64,000 nucleotides of DNA from Halobacillus campisalis (GCF_030345335.1 NZ_JAPVRC010000005.1:186001-250000); one strand, 5' to 3'; positions 33,596-43,344 are shown, counted from the stretch's first letter. The notes: generated by a model from the sequence alone, not told the origin. A program made the numbers and translations.

Positions 33596-35491
33596 TCATT
33601 GTTCCACTTCTTCCACAATCAACGTCAGCTCTTCCCAACGTTCCATTTTCTGTTCAAGCTGTTGTTCCAGCGTTTCTTTATCTTTTGATAATTCTTCTAC
33701 TTTACTATAATTTGCGGCTTCGGCAGCCATTTGTGTATCTATTTCTTCTATTTTTTCTTCAAGTTCACCAATTTCATCTTCAATCGTCGCCCACTCTTGC
33801 TTTTCACGATAGGAGAGTTTTCGCTTGCGATTAGACCTGCGCGTCGTTTCCTGTTCTGAAGGAGCTGTGTTTTTTGCAACTTTCTCCTGCTTTTCCTGCT
33901 GCTGTTTCTCAAGAAAATCAGAATAATTCCCGAAAAAGCGCTGAATCTTCCCTCCACCTTTAAAGGCGAGCAGCTTATCGACGACCCGATCCAAAAAGTA
34001 CCGGTCGTGGGAAACGGTGACCACTACTCCAGGAAACTGATCCAAGTAATCTTCTAATACACTTAACGTCTCAGTATCCAGGTCATTCGTCGGCTCATCC
34101 AAGAACAGCACGTTCGGCTCTTTCATGAGAACACGCAGCAAGTATAATCGACGACGTTCTCCCCCTGATAAACGTGAGATGTACGTCCATTGCTGTGCTC
34201 TTGGAAATAAGAAACGTTCCAGCATCTGCTCGGCTGTTATTTCATCTCCATCAGCAGTCGAGATGACCTCCGCCACTTCTTTGATGTATTCGATGACTTT
34301 TAGAGAACCGTCAATTTCTTCATGATCCTGAGTGTAGTACCCTATTTTCACAGTCGAACCTACAGCAACCTCTCCAGATTGAGGAGAGATCCGCTCCGCC
34401 ATGATATTAAGCAGCGTCGTCTTTCCTGAACCATTCGGTCCTATGATTCCTATTCTTTCTTCAGGGACCATCAAATAATTGAAATCATCAATGATCTGCT
34501 GGCTGCCAAAGGAATGGGAAATTCCTGTTAATTCGATTACTTGTTTACCAAGACGGGTAGAACCAATCGCCATATCAACGTCTTGTTTCTTAGTATCAAA
34601 GTCCTCTTCCTGCATAGCTTCGACGCGCTGCTTTCTTGCTTTCTGCTTCGTCGTCCTTGCTTTAGCGCCTCTTTTCAGCCAGGCCAGCTCCCGCCTTAGA
34701 GCATTCTGGTGTTTCTCTTCAGCCTGACGTTCCCATTCTTCTCTTTCCGCTTTTTTTTCAAGGAAGGTTTCATAGTTTCCAACGTACGTATATAACGTCC
34801 CGCGATCCAATTCAAATATAAAGTTCGTCACTCGATTCAAAAAGTAGCGGTCGTGAGTGACGACAATCAACGAACCTTTGTATTGAGCCAGGTAGCCTTC
34901 AAGCCACTCTATCGTTTCATTATCGAGATGGTTGGTCGGCTCATCCAGAAGCAGCAGATCCGCAGGCTGAATGAGAGATTTCGCGATAGCTACCCGCTTT
35001 TTCTGGCCGCCTGATAATTCACTGACCTTTTTATCAAAAGATTCAATACCGAGTTTGGTCAAAATCGTTTTTGCAGCTGTATTGGCTTCCCATGCATCTT
35101 TCTCATCCATTTGCTGCTGCAGCTTCATCATCCGTTCTTGCACAGCCGTATCCTCAGGCTGGGCTTCAAGCTCCTGCAATATTTGCTCATATTCACGGAT
35201 GACGGTCATAACCTCTGAGTCACCGTAATAGATTTGTTGGAGCACGGTTAAATCACCATCGAGCTGCGGTTCCTGAGGCAGATATTCAATCGTAAAATCC
35301 TTCGCATGCTGCTTATTGCCAGTGTCCGCCGTTTCCAAATCAGCTATAATTTTCAATAGAGATGATTTACCTGTTCCATTTACGCCGATCAGCCCGATTC
35401 TCTGTGCCGTAGAAATTGTGAATGAAAGGTTATCAAATAACGTTTTATCTCCATAGCTCTTGCTCATATTTTCAACAGACAAAATACTCAT
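33596..35491 (-). CDS. ABC-F family ATPase (Uup/YfmR-like)
   Basis: A 631-residue ribosome-associated ABC-F protein with two ATPase domains and no membrane segment. First domain: GVNGTGKSSLLKI Walker A and LSGGQKKRVAIAKSL with LLLDEPTNHLD; second: GPNGSGKTTLLNI and LSGGERRRLYLLRVL with FLDEPTNDLD. A basic inter-domain linker (KRGAKARTTKQKARKQRVEAM) and a C-terminal coiled coil (about 570-631) match the Uup/YfmR subgroup, which relieves ribosome stalling together with EF-P. ATG 35491 sits behind AAGAGGTGG; the GTG nine bases upstream overlaps this site. Confidence 0.93.
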   Translation of the reverse strand: MSILSVENMSKSYGDKTLFDNLSFTISTAQRIGLIGVNGTGKSSLLKIIADLETADTGNKQHAKDFTIEYLPQEPQLDGDLTVLQQIYYGDSEVMTVIREYEQILQELEAQPEDTAVQERMMKLQQQMDEKDAWEANTAAKTILTKLGIESFDKKVSELSGGQKKRVAIAKSLIQPADLLLLDEPTNHLDNETIEWLEGYLAQYKGSLIVVTHDRYFLNRVTNFIFELDRGTLYTYVGNYETFLEKKAEREEWERQAEEKHQNALRRELAWLKRGAKARTTKQKARKQRVEAMQEEDFDTKKQDVDMAIGSTRLGKQVIELTGISHSFGSQQIIDDFNYLMVPEERIGIIGPNGSGKTTLLNIMAERISPQSGEVAVGSTVKIGYYTQDHEEIDGSLKVIEYIKEVAEVISTADGDEITAEQMLERFLFPRAQQWTYISRLSGGERRRLYLLRVLMKEPNVLFLDEPTNDLDTETLSVLEDYLDQFPGVVVTVSHDRYFLDRVVDKLLAFKGGGKIQRFFGNYSDFLEKQQQEKQEKVAKNTAPSEQETTRRSNRKRKLSYREKQEWATIEDEIGELEEKIEEIDTQMAAEAANYSKVEELSKDKETLEQQLEQKMERWEELTLIVEEVEQ

Positions 35492-35561
35492 CGTGCCCAC
35501 CTCTTATTATCAATCTAATCCTACTGTATCATATGTGAGGCTTTCGCCCCTATCATCACGT

Positions 35562-35602
35562 TCAAAATAAAAACTACGCTGCCCTCTGCGGGAGCGTAGT
35601 TT
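35562..35602 (-). terminator. Terminator of the AGCS symporter gene
   Basis: Stem AAACTACGCT/AGCGTAGTTT (35571-35602), then TTATTTTG on the minus strand. Confidence 0.85.
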
Positions 35603-35611
35603 CTATACCGA

Positions 35612-37036
35612 TCAGCGAGATTGTGCCTGTTTCTCGTTCGATTGATCACGTCTCCAGTAATCCATTCCTTCCACTCCCGGCAAGTGATCCTGGTAAAAGA
35701 CCGGATCTTTACCTTGCTTACGTTGTATCGTGTAATCCTTCAAGGCAGCATACGCCACTTTTGCCAGCCTAAAGATGGCATATAGATTAATGAGAGCCAT
35801 GATCCCCATAGATAGATCAGCTAGAGACCAGACGAGGGCGAATTCCGCAACGGCACCGAACATGACCATCGCTAACACAGCTAAACGATATATGAAAAGA
35901 TTACCTGAACTTTTCTTAATAAATTGGAGATTCGTTTCACCATAATAATAGTTTCCTACAATCGAACTGAAGGCGAACAGGAAAATCGCTACTGCAATAA
36001 AGATCGCAGCCCATGCACCTAACTCCGTCTCAAAAGCCAATTGGGTAATTTGAATACCTTCAAGATTGCTATCCATATATTCACCTGAGAACAAGATGAT
36101 GATTGCTGTGGCACTACAAATCATCAAGGTGTCCGTAAACACACCTAACGTTTGGATCAAGCCTTGTTTTACAGGGTGGGTAACTTCAGAAGTCGCTGCT
36201 GCGTTCGGCGCACTACCCATACCTGCTTCGTTAGAGAACAAGCCACGCTGAATCCCGATCAGGATCATGCCGCCGAAGGTACCGCCAGCAAATTCCCTGA
36301 AACCGAAAGCGCCTTGAAAGATCATAGCGAACATTTCTGGAACTTGAGCGATATTACCGAAAAATACATAGAGCGCTAGAATAATATAGAAAATAGCCAT
36401 AATCGGTACGACAAACTGTGTGACTTGGGCAATTCTTCTCAGACCTCCAAAGATGACGAGTGCGACGATGACGGTCAACAGTAGACCAAGACCCCATTTT
36501 CCAACGTTAAATGACTCTTCAAAGGCTAAACGGATCGTATTGGACTGGACAGAACTGAAGACAAGTCCGTACGTAAATGTTATGGCAATAGCGAAAGCGA
36601 TTCCCAGCTTACGATTCTTTAAACCTTTCTCCATATAATACGCCGGTCCTCCGCGGTATTGATACTTTTCGGGGGTTTTATAGATCTGTGCAAGTGTACT
36701 CTCGATAAAGCTTGAGGCACCGCCTAACACGGCCACCATCCACATCCAGAAAACTGCGCCTGGACCTCCGATAGAAATGGCAGCTGCAACACCAGCCAGA
36801 TTCCCTGTCCCTACCCGCGAAGCCGTACTAATGGCAAAGGCCTGGAAAGGAGACGTCCCTTTTTTTCCTTTAGCAGAAATCGCCCGCTTATCGAATAAAA
36901 CTCGGAACATTTCAGGAATATAAGTGAATTGAGCGAATTTAAGGCGGATACTAAAGAACAAACCTAAACCTAACAGCACAAAAATTAGTATGTATTCCCA
37001 AATAATGGTGTTTAAAAACCCTATGACACTCTCCAT
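35612..37036 (-). CDS. Alanine/glycine:Na+ symporter, AGCS family
   Basis: A 474-residue Na+-coupled uptake carrier for alanine or glycine. Family signatures: GTSPFQAFAISTASRVGTGNLAGVA near residues 70-95, FWMWMVAVLGGASSFIESTLAQ and IQRGLFSNEAGMGSAPNAAA near the middle. The frame is open to ATG 37081, but GGAGG (just upstream of 37036) lies within that stretch, so ATG 37036 (MESVIGFLN) is the start. Similar to B. subtilis AlsT/YrbD/GlnT proteins; glutamine transport is possible. Confidence 0.93.
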   Translation of the reverse strand: MESVIGFLNTIIWEYILIFVLLGLGLFFSIRLKFAQFTYIPEMFRVLFDKRAISAKGKKGTSPFQAFAISTASRVGTGNLAGVAAAISIGGPGAVFWMWMVAVLGGASSFIESTLAQIYKTPEKYQYRGGPAYYMEKGLKNRKLGIAFAIAITFTYGLVFSSVQSNTIRLAFEESFNVGKWGLGLLLTVIVALVIFGGLRRIAQVTQFVVPIMAIFYIILALYVFFGNIAQVPEMFAMIFQGAFGFREFAGGTFGGMILIGIQRGLFSNEAGMGSAPNAAATSEVTHPVKQGLIQTLGVFTDTLMICSATAIIILFSGEYMDSNLEGIQITQLAFETELGAWAAIFIAVAIFLFAFSSIVGNYYYGETNLQFIKKSSGNLFIYRLAVLAMVMFGAVAEFALVWSLADLSMGIMALINLYAIFRLAKVAYAALKDYTIQRKQGKDPVFYQDHLPGVEGMDYWRRDQSNEKQAQSR

Positions 37037-37323
37037 AACGTGCACCTCCAAATTAGTAATTATTTTACAATTGCTAGTCATTTCCCCATTCGTCTTTCAG
37101 TTAAACAGTATAAAAAAACTCAACTAATAATTTATCAATAAATTCATAGCTTGGGAATTCATTTGAAGGTTTTCATACAAAACATCTAAGATAGCTCCTG
37201 TTCTTAGAAGCTCTGATCAAGTCCCACCTCACACTTTTGAGCATTCAATTCTATTACAACGCAATTAGCTTCTATCAAAGGCAAATAATAAAAGCTATGC
37301 TACACGTCGTTTTTGATTTCTCA

Positions 37324-37595
37324 TAAAAGATTATCCAGCACTATGGCGGGATAGTGGAAGACTTGAAATCAAGATTATTGGATTTATTACTGGGTTCGTT
37401 GCCGTATGAAGAGTCAGGTGTAGCTGGGAAGCTACTCGCTTTCCTGTGGGGGAACTGGCGAGCTTCCTCGGGCTTGCAGCCCTGTGGGATCTCGCCTACC
37501 TCCTTCTCCCACCCCTTTAACTCTCACTATGTCTGGAAACTGAGTCTTCAATATAAAGGAGCTTATATGATTTATTAACTTGGAAATTTAACAGA
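37324..37595 (+). mobile_element. Composite intergenic repeat, copy III (internally deleted)
   Basis: Left end GGCGGGATAGTGGAAGACTT, then a hairpin half of the second subtype (37427-37515: CTACTCGCTTTCCTGTGGGG, GGCGAGCTTCCTCGGGCTTG, GGGATCTCGCC), directly joined to the right-end block GGAAACTGAGTCTTCAATAT (37525-37544) and GGAGCTTATATGA. The central part and the second hairpin are missing. The DNA between 37037 and 37324 holds nothing I recognise. Confidence 0.68.
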
Positions 37596-37601
37596 GTCGA
37601 C

Positions 37602-37637
37602 AAAAAAAGCCATCGGGAGCTAAAAGTTCCCAATGGC
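37602..37637 (-). terminator. Terminator downstream of the thioesterase gene
   Basis: Minus-strand stem GCCATTGGGA/TCCCGATGGC (37609-37637) followed by seven T; about 105 bp after the stop at 37742. Confidence 0.85.
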
Positions 37638-37741
37638 CCTATTTTACAACATTCTCAGACGAAGATCTGCATCCAAATACAGGAAACTGGTGATTAAGTA
37701 TCCCACTACTCGAAGAACAGGCTCTCATTTTGCTTCTGGAA

Positions 37742-38269
37742 TTAAATTTTCTTATCTTTTCTCCAAGGAAGGTCAGTTCCAAACATTTCCGCTAATTCTT
37801 TGGATTCTTTCCTTCTGGCTTTTCGGTACTCATGACGTTTAGCTGCCCCTTCGTGAAGCCACTTTTCTTCTTCAGATTCCGGATAGACCGGAGGAACGGG
37901 TGCTGGCTGATTATCTTCATCAACAGCTACCATCGATAAAAAGGCAGTTGTACAAAGCTTACGCTCTCCTGTCAGCAGATTTTCCGTTACGGCTTTAACA
38001 AACACTTCCATAGAAGTGTTGTGTGTCCACGTGACAAAAGCTTCAAGGCAGATTGTATCTCCTTCAAGCACAGGATGTAAAAAGTCGACAGAGTCTGTAG
38101 AAGCGGTGACGACCGGCTTTCTGCAGTGACGTACTGAAGCAATAGCAGCCACATCATCTATATAAGCCATAAGTCTGCCTCCGAACAGGGTACCGTGGCT
38201 ATTGGTGTCTGGGGGTAATACGTGTGAATTTTTAACGGTCAATGAATCTATACATGCTTTAGCGTCCAT
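37742..38269 (-). CDS. Acyl-CoA thioesterase, hotdog fold (YkhA-like)
   Basis: A 175-residue cytoplasmic hotdog-fold thioesterase hydrolysing acyl-CoA. The active-site helix segment DTNSHGTLFGGRLMAYIDD near residues 21-39 and the strand VDFLHPVLEGDTICLEAFV are diagnostic. The C-terminal 40 residues are charged and helical, as in YkhA. GAGGAG precedes ATG 38269. Not clearly in an operon with the two-component genes upstream (47-bp gap), though read-through is possible. Confidence 0.92.
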   Translation of the reverse strand: MDAKACIDSLTVKNSHVLPPDTNSHGTLFGGRLMAYIDDVAAIASVRHCRKPVVTASTDSVDFLHPVLEGDTICLEAFVTWTHNTSMEVFVKAVTENLLTGERKLCTTAFLSMVAVDEDNQPAPVPPVYPESEEEKWLHEGAAKRHEYRKARRKESKELAEMFGTDLPWRKDKKI

Positions 38270-38316
38270 TGTGTCTCCTCGCTTTCATATGGAATCGTTC
38301 TCTGGTTAGTATATCA

Positions 38317-39666
38317 TTAATTTTGCTGCTGCATCCTTTGCGGCAAACTTATTTCAAAAGTTGCCCCTTGAGAAGATGCATTATTCCTGGCTTCTATAGT
38401 GCCGCCGCTTCGCTCGATAATGGCCCTTGATATTGCCAGACCCAGTCCTGTTTCCCCTTCTTTTCCTTTTATAAAACGTTGGAATAGCTGGGATAACAAT
38501 TCTTCCGGGATGCCTGAGCCATCATCAATGACTTGAATGGAAATAGTGCCATTATCTGTTTCCGTAATAATATCCACTCTGTTCTCTGCATGCCGCACTG
38601 CATTTCCCACTATGTTAATGAGAGCTTGCAGAACTCGTTCCCTGTCCACAAAGCTATAAAAGGATTCATCAGAATAAAGATTCAGTTCCACACCTTTTTC
38701 ATTAGCGAGTGGAAAGAGCCTGTCTTTTGCTTGATTCGCAAGCTCCACCAAGTTGACGTTCTCAGGGTGATACACGTCTTCACTACTGTCTAATTTAGCG
38801 AGAAGAATCATTTCGTTGACGATTTTCTTGAGGCGTTCTGTTTCACTGACCATCACTTCCAAACCGCGATCGGCATCAGCCCCTGTAAAAATTCCGTCTT
38901 TGATCCCTTCAGCATAGCCTTGAATCGACATCAAAGGAGTTTTCAATTCGTGGGAGGCATTTTGAAAAAATAGCTTTTGAGTATTAATGTAGCGTTCCAG
39001 CTCTTCCGCCATGTGACGAACGCTCCGTTCCACTTCCTTGATCTCCCCGCTTGATTTGACAGGCTGGACCTGGTCGAACTGGCGTTTCTCGATTTTATTG
39101 ACTTCTTTTTGCAAGCGGCTTAAAGGCGTGACTAAGCGATTGGTCATAAAGTAACTGACAGCAAGCGCCAATAACAGACCGACAACGAATACGAACACCA
39201 TCCGCTGGGCGAACTGGTTTTGGACGATCTGCAAATCATCCAGCGGGGTGGCCATGACCAGAATCCTCTGCGAGCTGTTCGGGGCGAACCCTATATTGTA
39301 TACGACGTAACTTTCTCCCTGACTGTCCCATACTTCCTCGTTGATCAATTCATCTTCGAATCTCTCCATCCAGTCGAGGGCGGTCTCTGTTGGAAGAGTG
39401 CTGAATAGGACTTCCTCTTGTCTTAAATCAAATAACAATAAAGGGTAATCCTGGTCCTGTACGAGGCGTGTCAATTGAGGGACACGTACAGATGCGTCCT
39501 CTTCCGTCGTAATTTGTGACAGCAGCTTCGCTCTTTCCTCCAACTGCCCTCGTTCATCCTGAATCAACATGTCCATTAGTAAGGAGTATATAAAAAATGC
39601 GGTCAGCGTCATGACAAATAATATGACCGCAGCAAATGCCGCGTTCAACTGGTACTGTAATTTCAT
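38317..39666 (-). CDS. Sensor histidine kinase (CssS-like)
   Basis: A 449-residue membrane sensor kinase. Two membrane helices (about residues 8-30 and 157-178) flank a roughly 125-residue extracytoplasmic sensor; a HAMP domain (NRLVTPLSRLQKEVNKIEKR), a HisKA domain with phospho-accepting His in NASHELKTPLMSIQGYAEGI, and an ATPase domain with N box (NIVGNAVRHAENRV), G1 (DDGSGIPEE) and G2 (GLGLAIS) follow. Its start overlaps the response regulator stop by 4 bp (ATGA). Divergence from an HtrA protease gene suggests a CssS-type secretion or heat-stress sensor. Confidence 0.9.
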   Translation of the reverse strand: MKLQYQLNAAFAAVILFVMTLTAFFIYSLLMDMLIQDERGQLEERAKLLSQITTEEDASVRVPQLTRLVQDQDYPLLLFDLRQEEVLFSTLPTETALDWMERFEDELINEEVWDSQGESYVVYNIGFAPNSSQRILVMATPLDDLQIVQNQFAQRMVFVFVVGLLLALAVSYFMTNRLVTPLSRLQKEVNKIEKRQFDQVQPVKSSGEIKEVERSVRHMAEELERYINTQKLFFQNASHELKTPLMSIQGYAEGIKDGIFTGADADRGLEVMVSETERLKKIVNEMILLAKLDSSEDVYHPENVNLVELANQAKDRLFPLANEKGVELNLYSDESFYSFVDRERVLQALINIVGNAVRHAENRVDIITETDNGTISIQVIDDGSGIPEELLSQLFQRFIKGKEGETGLGLAISRAIIERSGGTIEARNNASSQGATFEISLPQRMQQQN

Positions 39667-40358
39667 GAGTTATCACGGTGGGCTCTAAGACGGTAGCCGT
39701 GACCCCAAACGGTTTCAAGCGGCAGGTCTTTCATTTTTTTCCGCAGTCTTTTCACGAGATCGTCCACCGCCCGGTCACTGCCGAAGTAATCTTCGCCCCA
39801 CACTTTAATAAGCAGCTCCTCCCTGCTGTACGCACGATTTTCCTTTCGGGCAAGAATTTTTAAAAGGTCATACTCTTTTGTAGTCACTTCCACTTCTTCT
39901 CCTTTGAAATAAGCACTGCGTTCTGTCTCATTCAAAGAAAGGTGTCCAGCCTCGATAATCATATCGGACGTTTCTTCCTCTTCCGGTTTCATGACGGTCC
40001 ACCTTTTTAGCTGCCTTTTAACACGAGCCACTAATTCTCTTGGACTGAAAGGCTTCGTTAAATAATCATCCCCTCCAAGCTCAAGTCCCAGAATCTTGTC
40101 GACTTCATCGTCTTTTGCAGAAATGATGATAATTGGTACTTCAGACGTTTGGCGGATTCTTTTGCAAAATTCATATCCATCCATTCCAGGCAGCATAATA
40201 TCAAGCACCCAAAGATCAGGAGGAGACTGCTCAAAGAACTCCCAGGCTCTCTCCGCACTATTGAGAGCTTCTACGTGATATCCCTCTTTATCTAAGTATG
40301 CTTTTACGATGTCGCGAATGTTCGGATCATCTTCCACAACACCTATTGACCGTTTCAT
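39663..40358 (-). CDS. OmpR-family response regulator (CssR-like)
   Basis: A 231-residue regulator with an N-terminal receiver (acidic pocket VVEDD, phospho-Asp in LWVLDIMLPGMDGYEF, Lys in YLTKPFSPREL) and a C-terminal winged helix (YSREELLIKVWGEDYFGSDR, VDDLVKRLRKKMKDL). The DNA-binding end closely resembles B. subtilis CssR from memory. The frame extends upstream to 40445, but AGAGGAGG lies 6-7 nt before ATG 40358, which starts MKRSIGVVEDD. Likely activates the divergent htrA-like gene in response to misfolded exported proteins. Confidence 0.92.
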   Translation of the reverse strand: MKRSIGVVEDDPNIRDIVKAYLDKEGYHVEALNSAERAWEFFEQSPPDLWVLDIMLPGMDGYEFCKRIRQTSEVPIIIISAKDDEVDKILGLELGGDDYLTKPFSPRELVARVKRQLKRWTVMKPEEEETSDMIIEAGHLSLNETERSAYFKGEEVEVTTKEYDLLKILARKENRAYSREELLIKVWGEDYFGSDRAVDDLVKRLRKKMKDLPLETVWGHGYRLRAHRDNS

Positions 40359-40555
40359 AGATTCTTCCTCCTCTTTATTAAGGATTCTATATCTATTCTC
40401 GCATATTTTACAAGCTCCCATGTACATTACATACTTTTTCCACAATTACTCCGAAGTCATTCCATATCTCATGAGTAGAATATGAATTGTACAGAGGAAA
40501 TCCATTGAACAACAAGCGTATGATCAGTTGTTATGAAAGGGGTCAGAAATCGATT

Positions 40556-41701
40556 ATGAATGAAGAATACAAAGCTAGAAAAAGTCGTAAACGATCGGGA
40601 TTTGCTTATGGTGTTCTCGGTGCTATCGCCGCTGCGTTTTTGATCACTGCTGTTTTTCAATGGAAGGGTATTACGATTAACGTAGAAACGAATGAACCCT
40701 CTGCACAGGCTGATGAGCTCAACATCGGTCAGGATGATCAGAATGAAGTGACGCAGGCAATCAACGAAACATCAGAAGCAGTCGTAGGAATTAGTAATAG
40801 CCAGAATGGAATACAGGGCAGCCAAGAAGCCGGCACTGGATCTGGGGTCATTTATAAAAAAGACGGCGACCAGGCTTTTGTGGCAACAAACCATCACGTG
40901 ATTGAAAACGCCTCCTCCCTCGAAGTGATTTTACATGATGGTACAAAAGTGGACGCCGAATTGAAGGGCAGCGACCCGCTTTCAGATCTAGCCGTTTTAC
41001 AAATAGATGGTGAACATGTGGACAAGGTTGCGAAGCTAGGATCAGCTCAAGACATTGAAGTTGGTCAAACAGCCATAGCTATCGGTAACCCGCTCGGCAT
41101 GGAATTCGCCGGATCAGCGACACAAGGGATTATAAGCGGCCTGAATCGTAACATACCAGTGGATATCAACGGGGACCAGCAGCCAGACTGGGAAACTGAA
41201 GTTATTCAAACCGATGCGGCCATCAATCCTGGCAACAGTGGGGGTGCGCTGGTCAATCTGCAAGGAGAAGTCATAGGAATCAATTCTATGAAAATAGCTC
41301 AAGCAGAAGTAGAAGGCATTGGTTTTTCCATTCCAATGGATATTGCTAAACCGATCATTGACGATTTAGAAACATCAGGAGAAGTGCAGAGACCTTACAT
41401 GGGGATTCAACTGCAAGACGTCAGCCAGATCCCTCGTTCAGTTCTTGAAGGGGAACTGAACCTGCCAAGCGATGCAACGAAGGGTGTACTCGTCGGCAGC
41501 GTGGAAGATGCCTCTCCTGCCGCTGACGCCGGCTTACAAAAGTATGATGTAATTACTAAAATTGACGACGAAGACGTTGACTCACTTATGAGCCTTCGCC
41601 AGTATCTATACAGCGATGTAGAAGCTGGTGATGATATAAACGTTACAGGTTACCGTGATGGTGAACCTATGGAAGCTTCGCTCAAGCTTTCCTCCCAATA
41701 A
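40556..41701 (+). CDS. HtrA-type membrane-anchored serine protease
   Basis: A 381-residue S1C-family protease acting outside the membrane on misfolded proteins. A charged N-terminus (MNEEYKARKSRKRSG) and one membrane helix (YGVLGAIAAAFLITAVFQW) anchor it. The catalytic triad is His114 (TNHHVIEN), Asp144 (DPLSDLAVL) and Ser228 (NPGNSGGAL); a PDZ domain occupies the C-terminal 95 residues. The domain is strongly acidic. AAAGGGG lies 13 nt before ATG 40556; the upstream frame to 40487 contains that site. In B. subtilis htrB sits divergent from cssRS, as here. Confidence 0.93.
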   Translation: MNEEYKARKSRKRSGFAYGVLGAIAAAFLITAVFQWKGITINVETNEPSAQADELNIGQDDQNEVTQAINETSEAVVGISNSQNGIQGSQEAGTGSGVIYKKDGDQAFVATNHHVIENASSLEVILHDGTKVDAELKGSDPLSDLAVLQIDGEHVDKVAKLGSAQDIEVGQTAIAIGNPLGMEFAGSATQGIISGLNRNIPVDINGDQQPDWETEVIQTDAAINPGNSGGALVNLQGEVIGINSMKIAQAEVEGIGFSIPMDIAKPIIDDLETSGEVQRPYMGIQLQDVSQIPRSVLEGELNLPSDATKGVLVGSVEDASPAADAGLQKYDVITKIDDEDVDSLMSLRQYLYSDVEAGDDINVTGYRDGEPMEASLKLSSQ

Positions 41702-41731
41702 TTTAAATATAACCTCTCTTTCTGACGTGTT

Positions 41732-41762
41732 CTTAAAGCCTCGGCTTTAAGAGCACTTTTTT
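41732..41762 (+). terminator. Terminator of the htrA-like gene
   Basis: Stem CTTAAAGCC/GGCTTTAAG with a two-base loop, then AGCACTTTTTT. Confidence 0.75.
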
Positions 41763-41814
41763 GCCTGACGTTCCGTTATAATCACGACATTAGCAGTAAT
41801 TTCTCCACCTATTC

Positions 41815-41850
41815 AAAAAAAAGACCCAAATCATATGTGATTTGGGTCTT
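41815..41850 (-). terminator. Terminator downstream of the cardiolipin synthase gene
   Basis: Minus-strand stem AAGACCCAAAT..ATTTGGGTCTT (41821-41850) followed by a T run. Confidence 0.9.
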
Positions 41851-41901
41851 GCAATGGTGCAGCATTTTATTTTCAACTCGTAATCCTCTTAAACGACTGT
41901 T

Positions 41902-43344
41902 TTACAAAATCGGAGAAAGCAGTCGAGCGATTGCTTCTTTGAATCGAATCCAAAGGGAGCGCTTTTTATATAATTTGAACGTCAATTGTGAAGAGTCTAT
42001 GATGTCCTCGTGAAACCGATCGGCTAATTCACGAGCGACATCCGGGTGGTATAGAAAAGCATTCACTTCGAAATTCAATCTGAAACTCCGCACATCGATA
42101 TTCGCTGTCCCAACTGAAGCAATATTTCCATCAACTACAATTGTTTTGGCGTGCAGAAAGCCTTTTTGATAGATGTAGGCCGTTGCTCCCGCTTTAAGCA
42201 TATCCCCTATGTTTGAAAAAGTAGCCCAATACACAAAGGGATGGTCGGGCATTTTGGGTATCATGATCCGTACGTCTACTCCTGATAATACAGCGATTCT
42301 CAGTGCATCCAGAAGACTGTCATCAGGAATAAAGTAAGGAGTTTGGATATAAACATACTCTTTGGCTGAAAGAATCATTTTTATGTAGCCATGTTTAATT
42401 TGCTCCCATTCCGAATCAGGTCCGCTTGATACGATCTGCATCGCGACATCACCTTCGGCTTCCGCTTGATAATATCGTTCATTATAATAGATGTCATCGC
42501 GGGAAGCTTGGTTCCAATCGAGAATGAAACGGGTCTGCATGTTATGAACGGCTCCACCCCTCACTCTCAAATGTGTATCTCTCCAGTACCCAAATCGTTT
42601 GTTGTACCCCAAGTATTCGTCGCCTATGTTGAATCCGCCGGTATATCCAATTTTCCCATCGATAATAGCTAGTTTTCTATGATTCCGATAATTGATTTTC
42701 ATGTTCAATTTGGGAATAAGAGGTGGAAAAAATGATTCGACCATGCCGCCCGCTTCTTCAATCTTTTTAATGAATTTCCGGCTCAGCGTCCTTGATCCCA
42801 TATCATCATATAGAAGCTTAACTTCCACATTTTCCTTCGCCTTCCTTATCAGTACTTCCGCCAGCCGCTGACCAAGCTGGTCATCCCGTACGATATAGTA
42901 AAGGAGGTGGACATGATCCGTTGCTCCTTCGATATCCTCTAGTAAAGCGTGGAATTTTTTCTGGCCATCCGTGAAGACTTCCACTTCATTATCCTGAGTC
43001 AGCAATGCGTCGTTATTTTTCAAATGCATATATATCAAATCTTCATAAGGCACGATGTCTTTGTGCTGAACTTTAAGGGTGCGGTCTTTAATCTCACTCA
43101 ATTGATTTTGTACAGCTGTCAATAAACCGAGACGGCTCTTTTTATCCCATATGAAAATCTCCTTATTACTTAAACGCCTTCCGAAGATTAAATAAAGGAA
43201 GAATCCGGCTACCGGGATAAATAGTAACACCATAAGCCACGCCCAGGTGGAGCTTGCGTCCCTGCGTTCAAGGAAAATGATAGCTAGTGCCAGCAGAACG
43301 TTCAGAATGATAATGGTACTGAAAATGTATGGTATTATGTCCAA
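41902..43344 (-). CDS. cls: Cardiolipin synthase (phospholipase D superfamily)
   Basis: Membrane enzyme of about 480 residues condensing phosphatidylglycerol to cardiolipin. Two N-terminal helices (IIPYIFSTIIILNVLLALAII and WAWLMVLLFIPVAGFFLYLIF) precede two HKD active-site motifs: HRKLAIIDGKIGYTGGFN and HAKTIVVDGNIASVGTAN. The frame is open to TTG 43371, but the GGAAGGTG site lies inside; TTG 43344, about 9 nt after it, gives MDIIPYIF. Cardiolipin is raised under salt stress in many Gram-positives, fitting the host. Confidence 0.93.
   Translation of the reverse strand: MDIIPYIFSTIIILNVLLALAIIFLERRDASSTWAWLMVLLFIPVAGFFLYLIFGRRLSNKEIFIWDKKSRLGLLTAVQNQLSEIKDRTLKVQHKDIVPYEDLIYMHLKNNDALLTQDNEVEVFTDGQKKFHALLEDIEGATDHVHLLYYIVRDDQLGQRLAEVLIRKAKENVEVKLLYDDMGSRTLSRKFIKKIEEAGGMVESFFPPLIPKLNMKINYRNHRKLAIIDGKIGYTGGFNIGDEYLGYNKRFGYWRDTHLRVRGGAVHNMQTRFILDWNQASRDDIYYNERYYQAEAEGDVAMQIVSSGPDSEWEQIKHGYIKMILSAKEYVYIQTPYFIPDDSLLDALRIAVLSGVDVRIMIPKMPDHPFVYWATFSNIGDMLKAGATAYIYQKGFLHAKTIVVDGNIASVGTANIDVRSFRLNFEVNAFLYHPDVARELADRFHEDIIDSSQLTFKLYKKRSLWIRFKEAIARLLSPIL

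Noticed and set aside
37037-37081. Upstream ATG for the AGCS symporter
   Set aside because: The extension contains the GGAGG site of ATG 37036.
40359-40445. N-terminal extension of the CssR-like regulator
   Set aside because: Not homologous to receivers and contains the AGAGGAGG site for ATG 40358.
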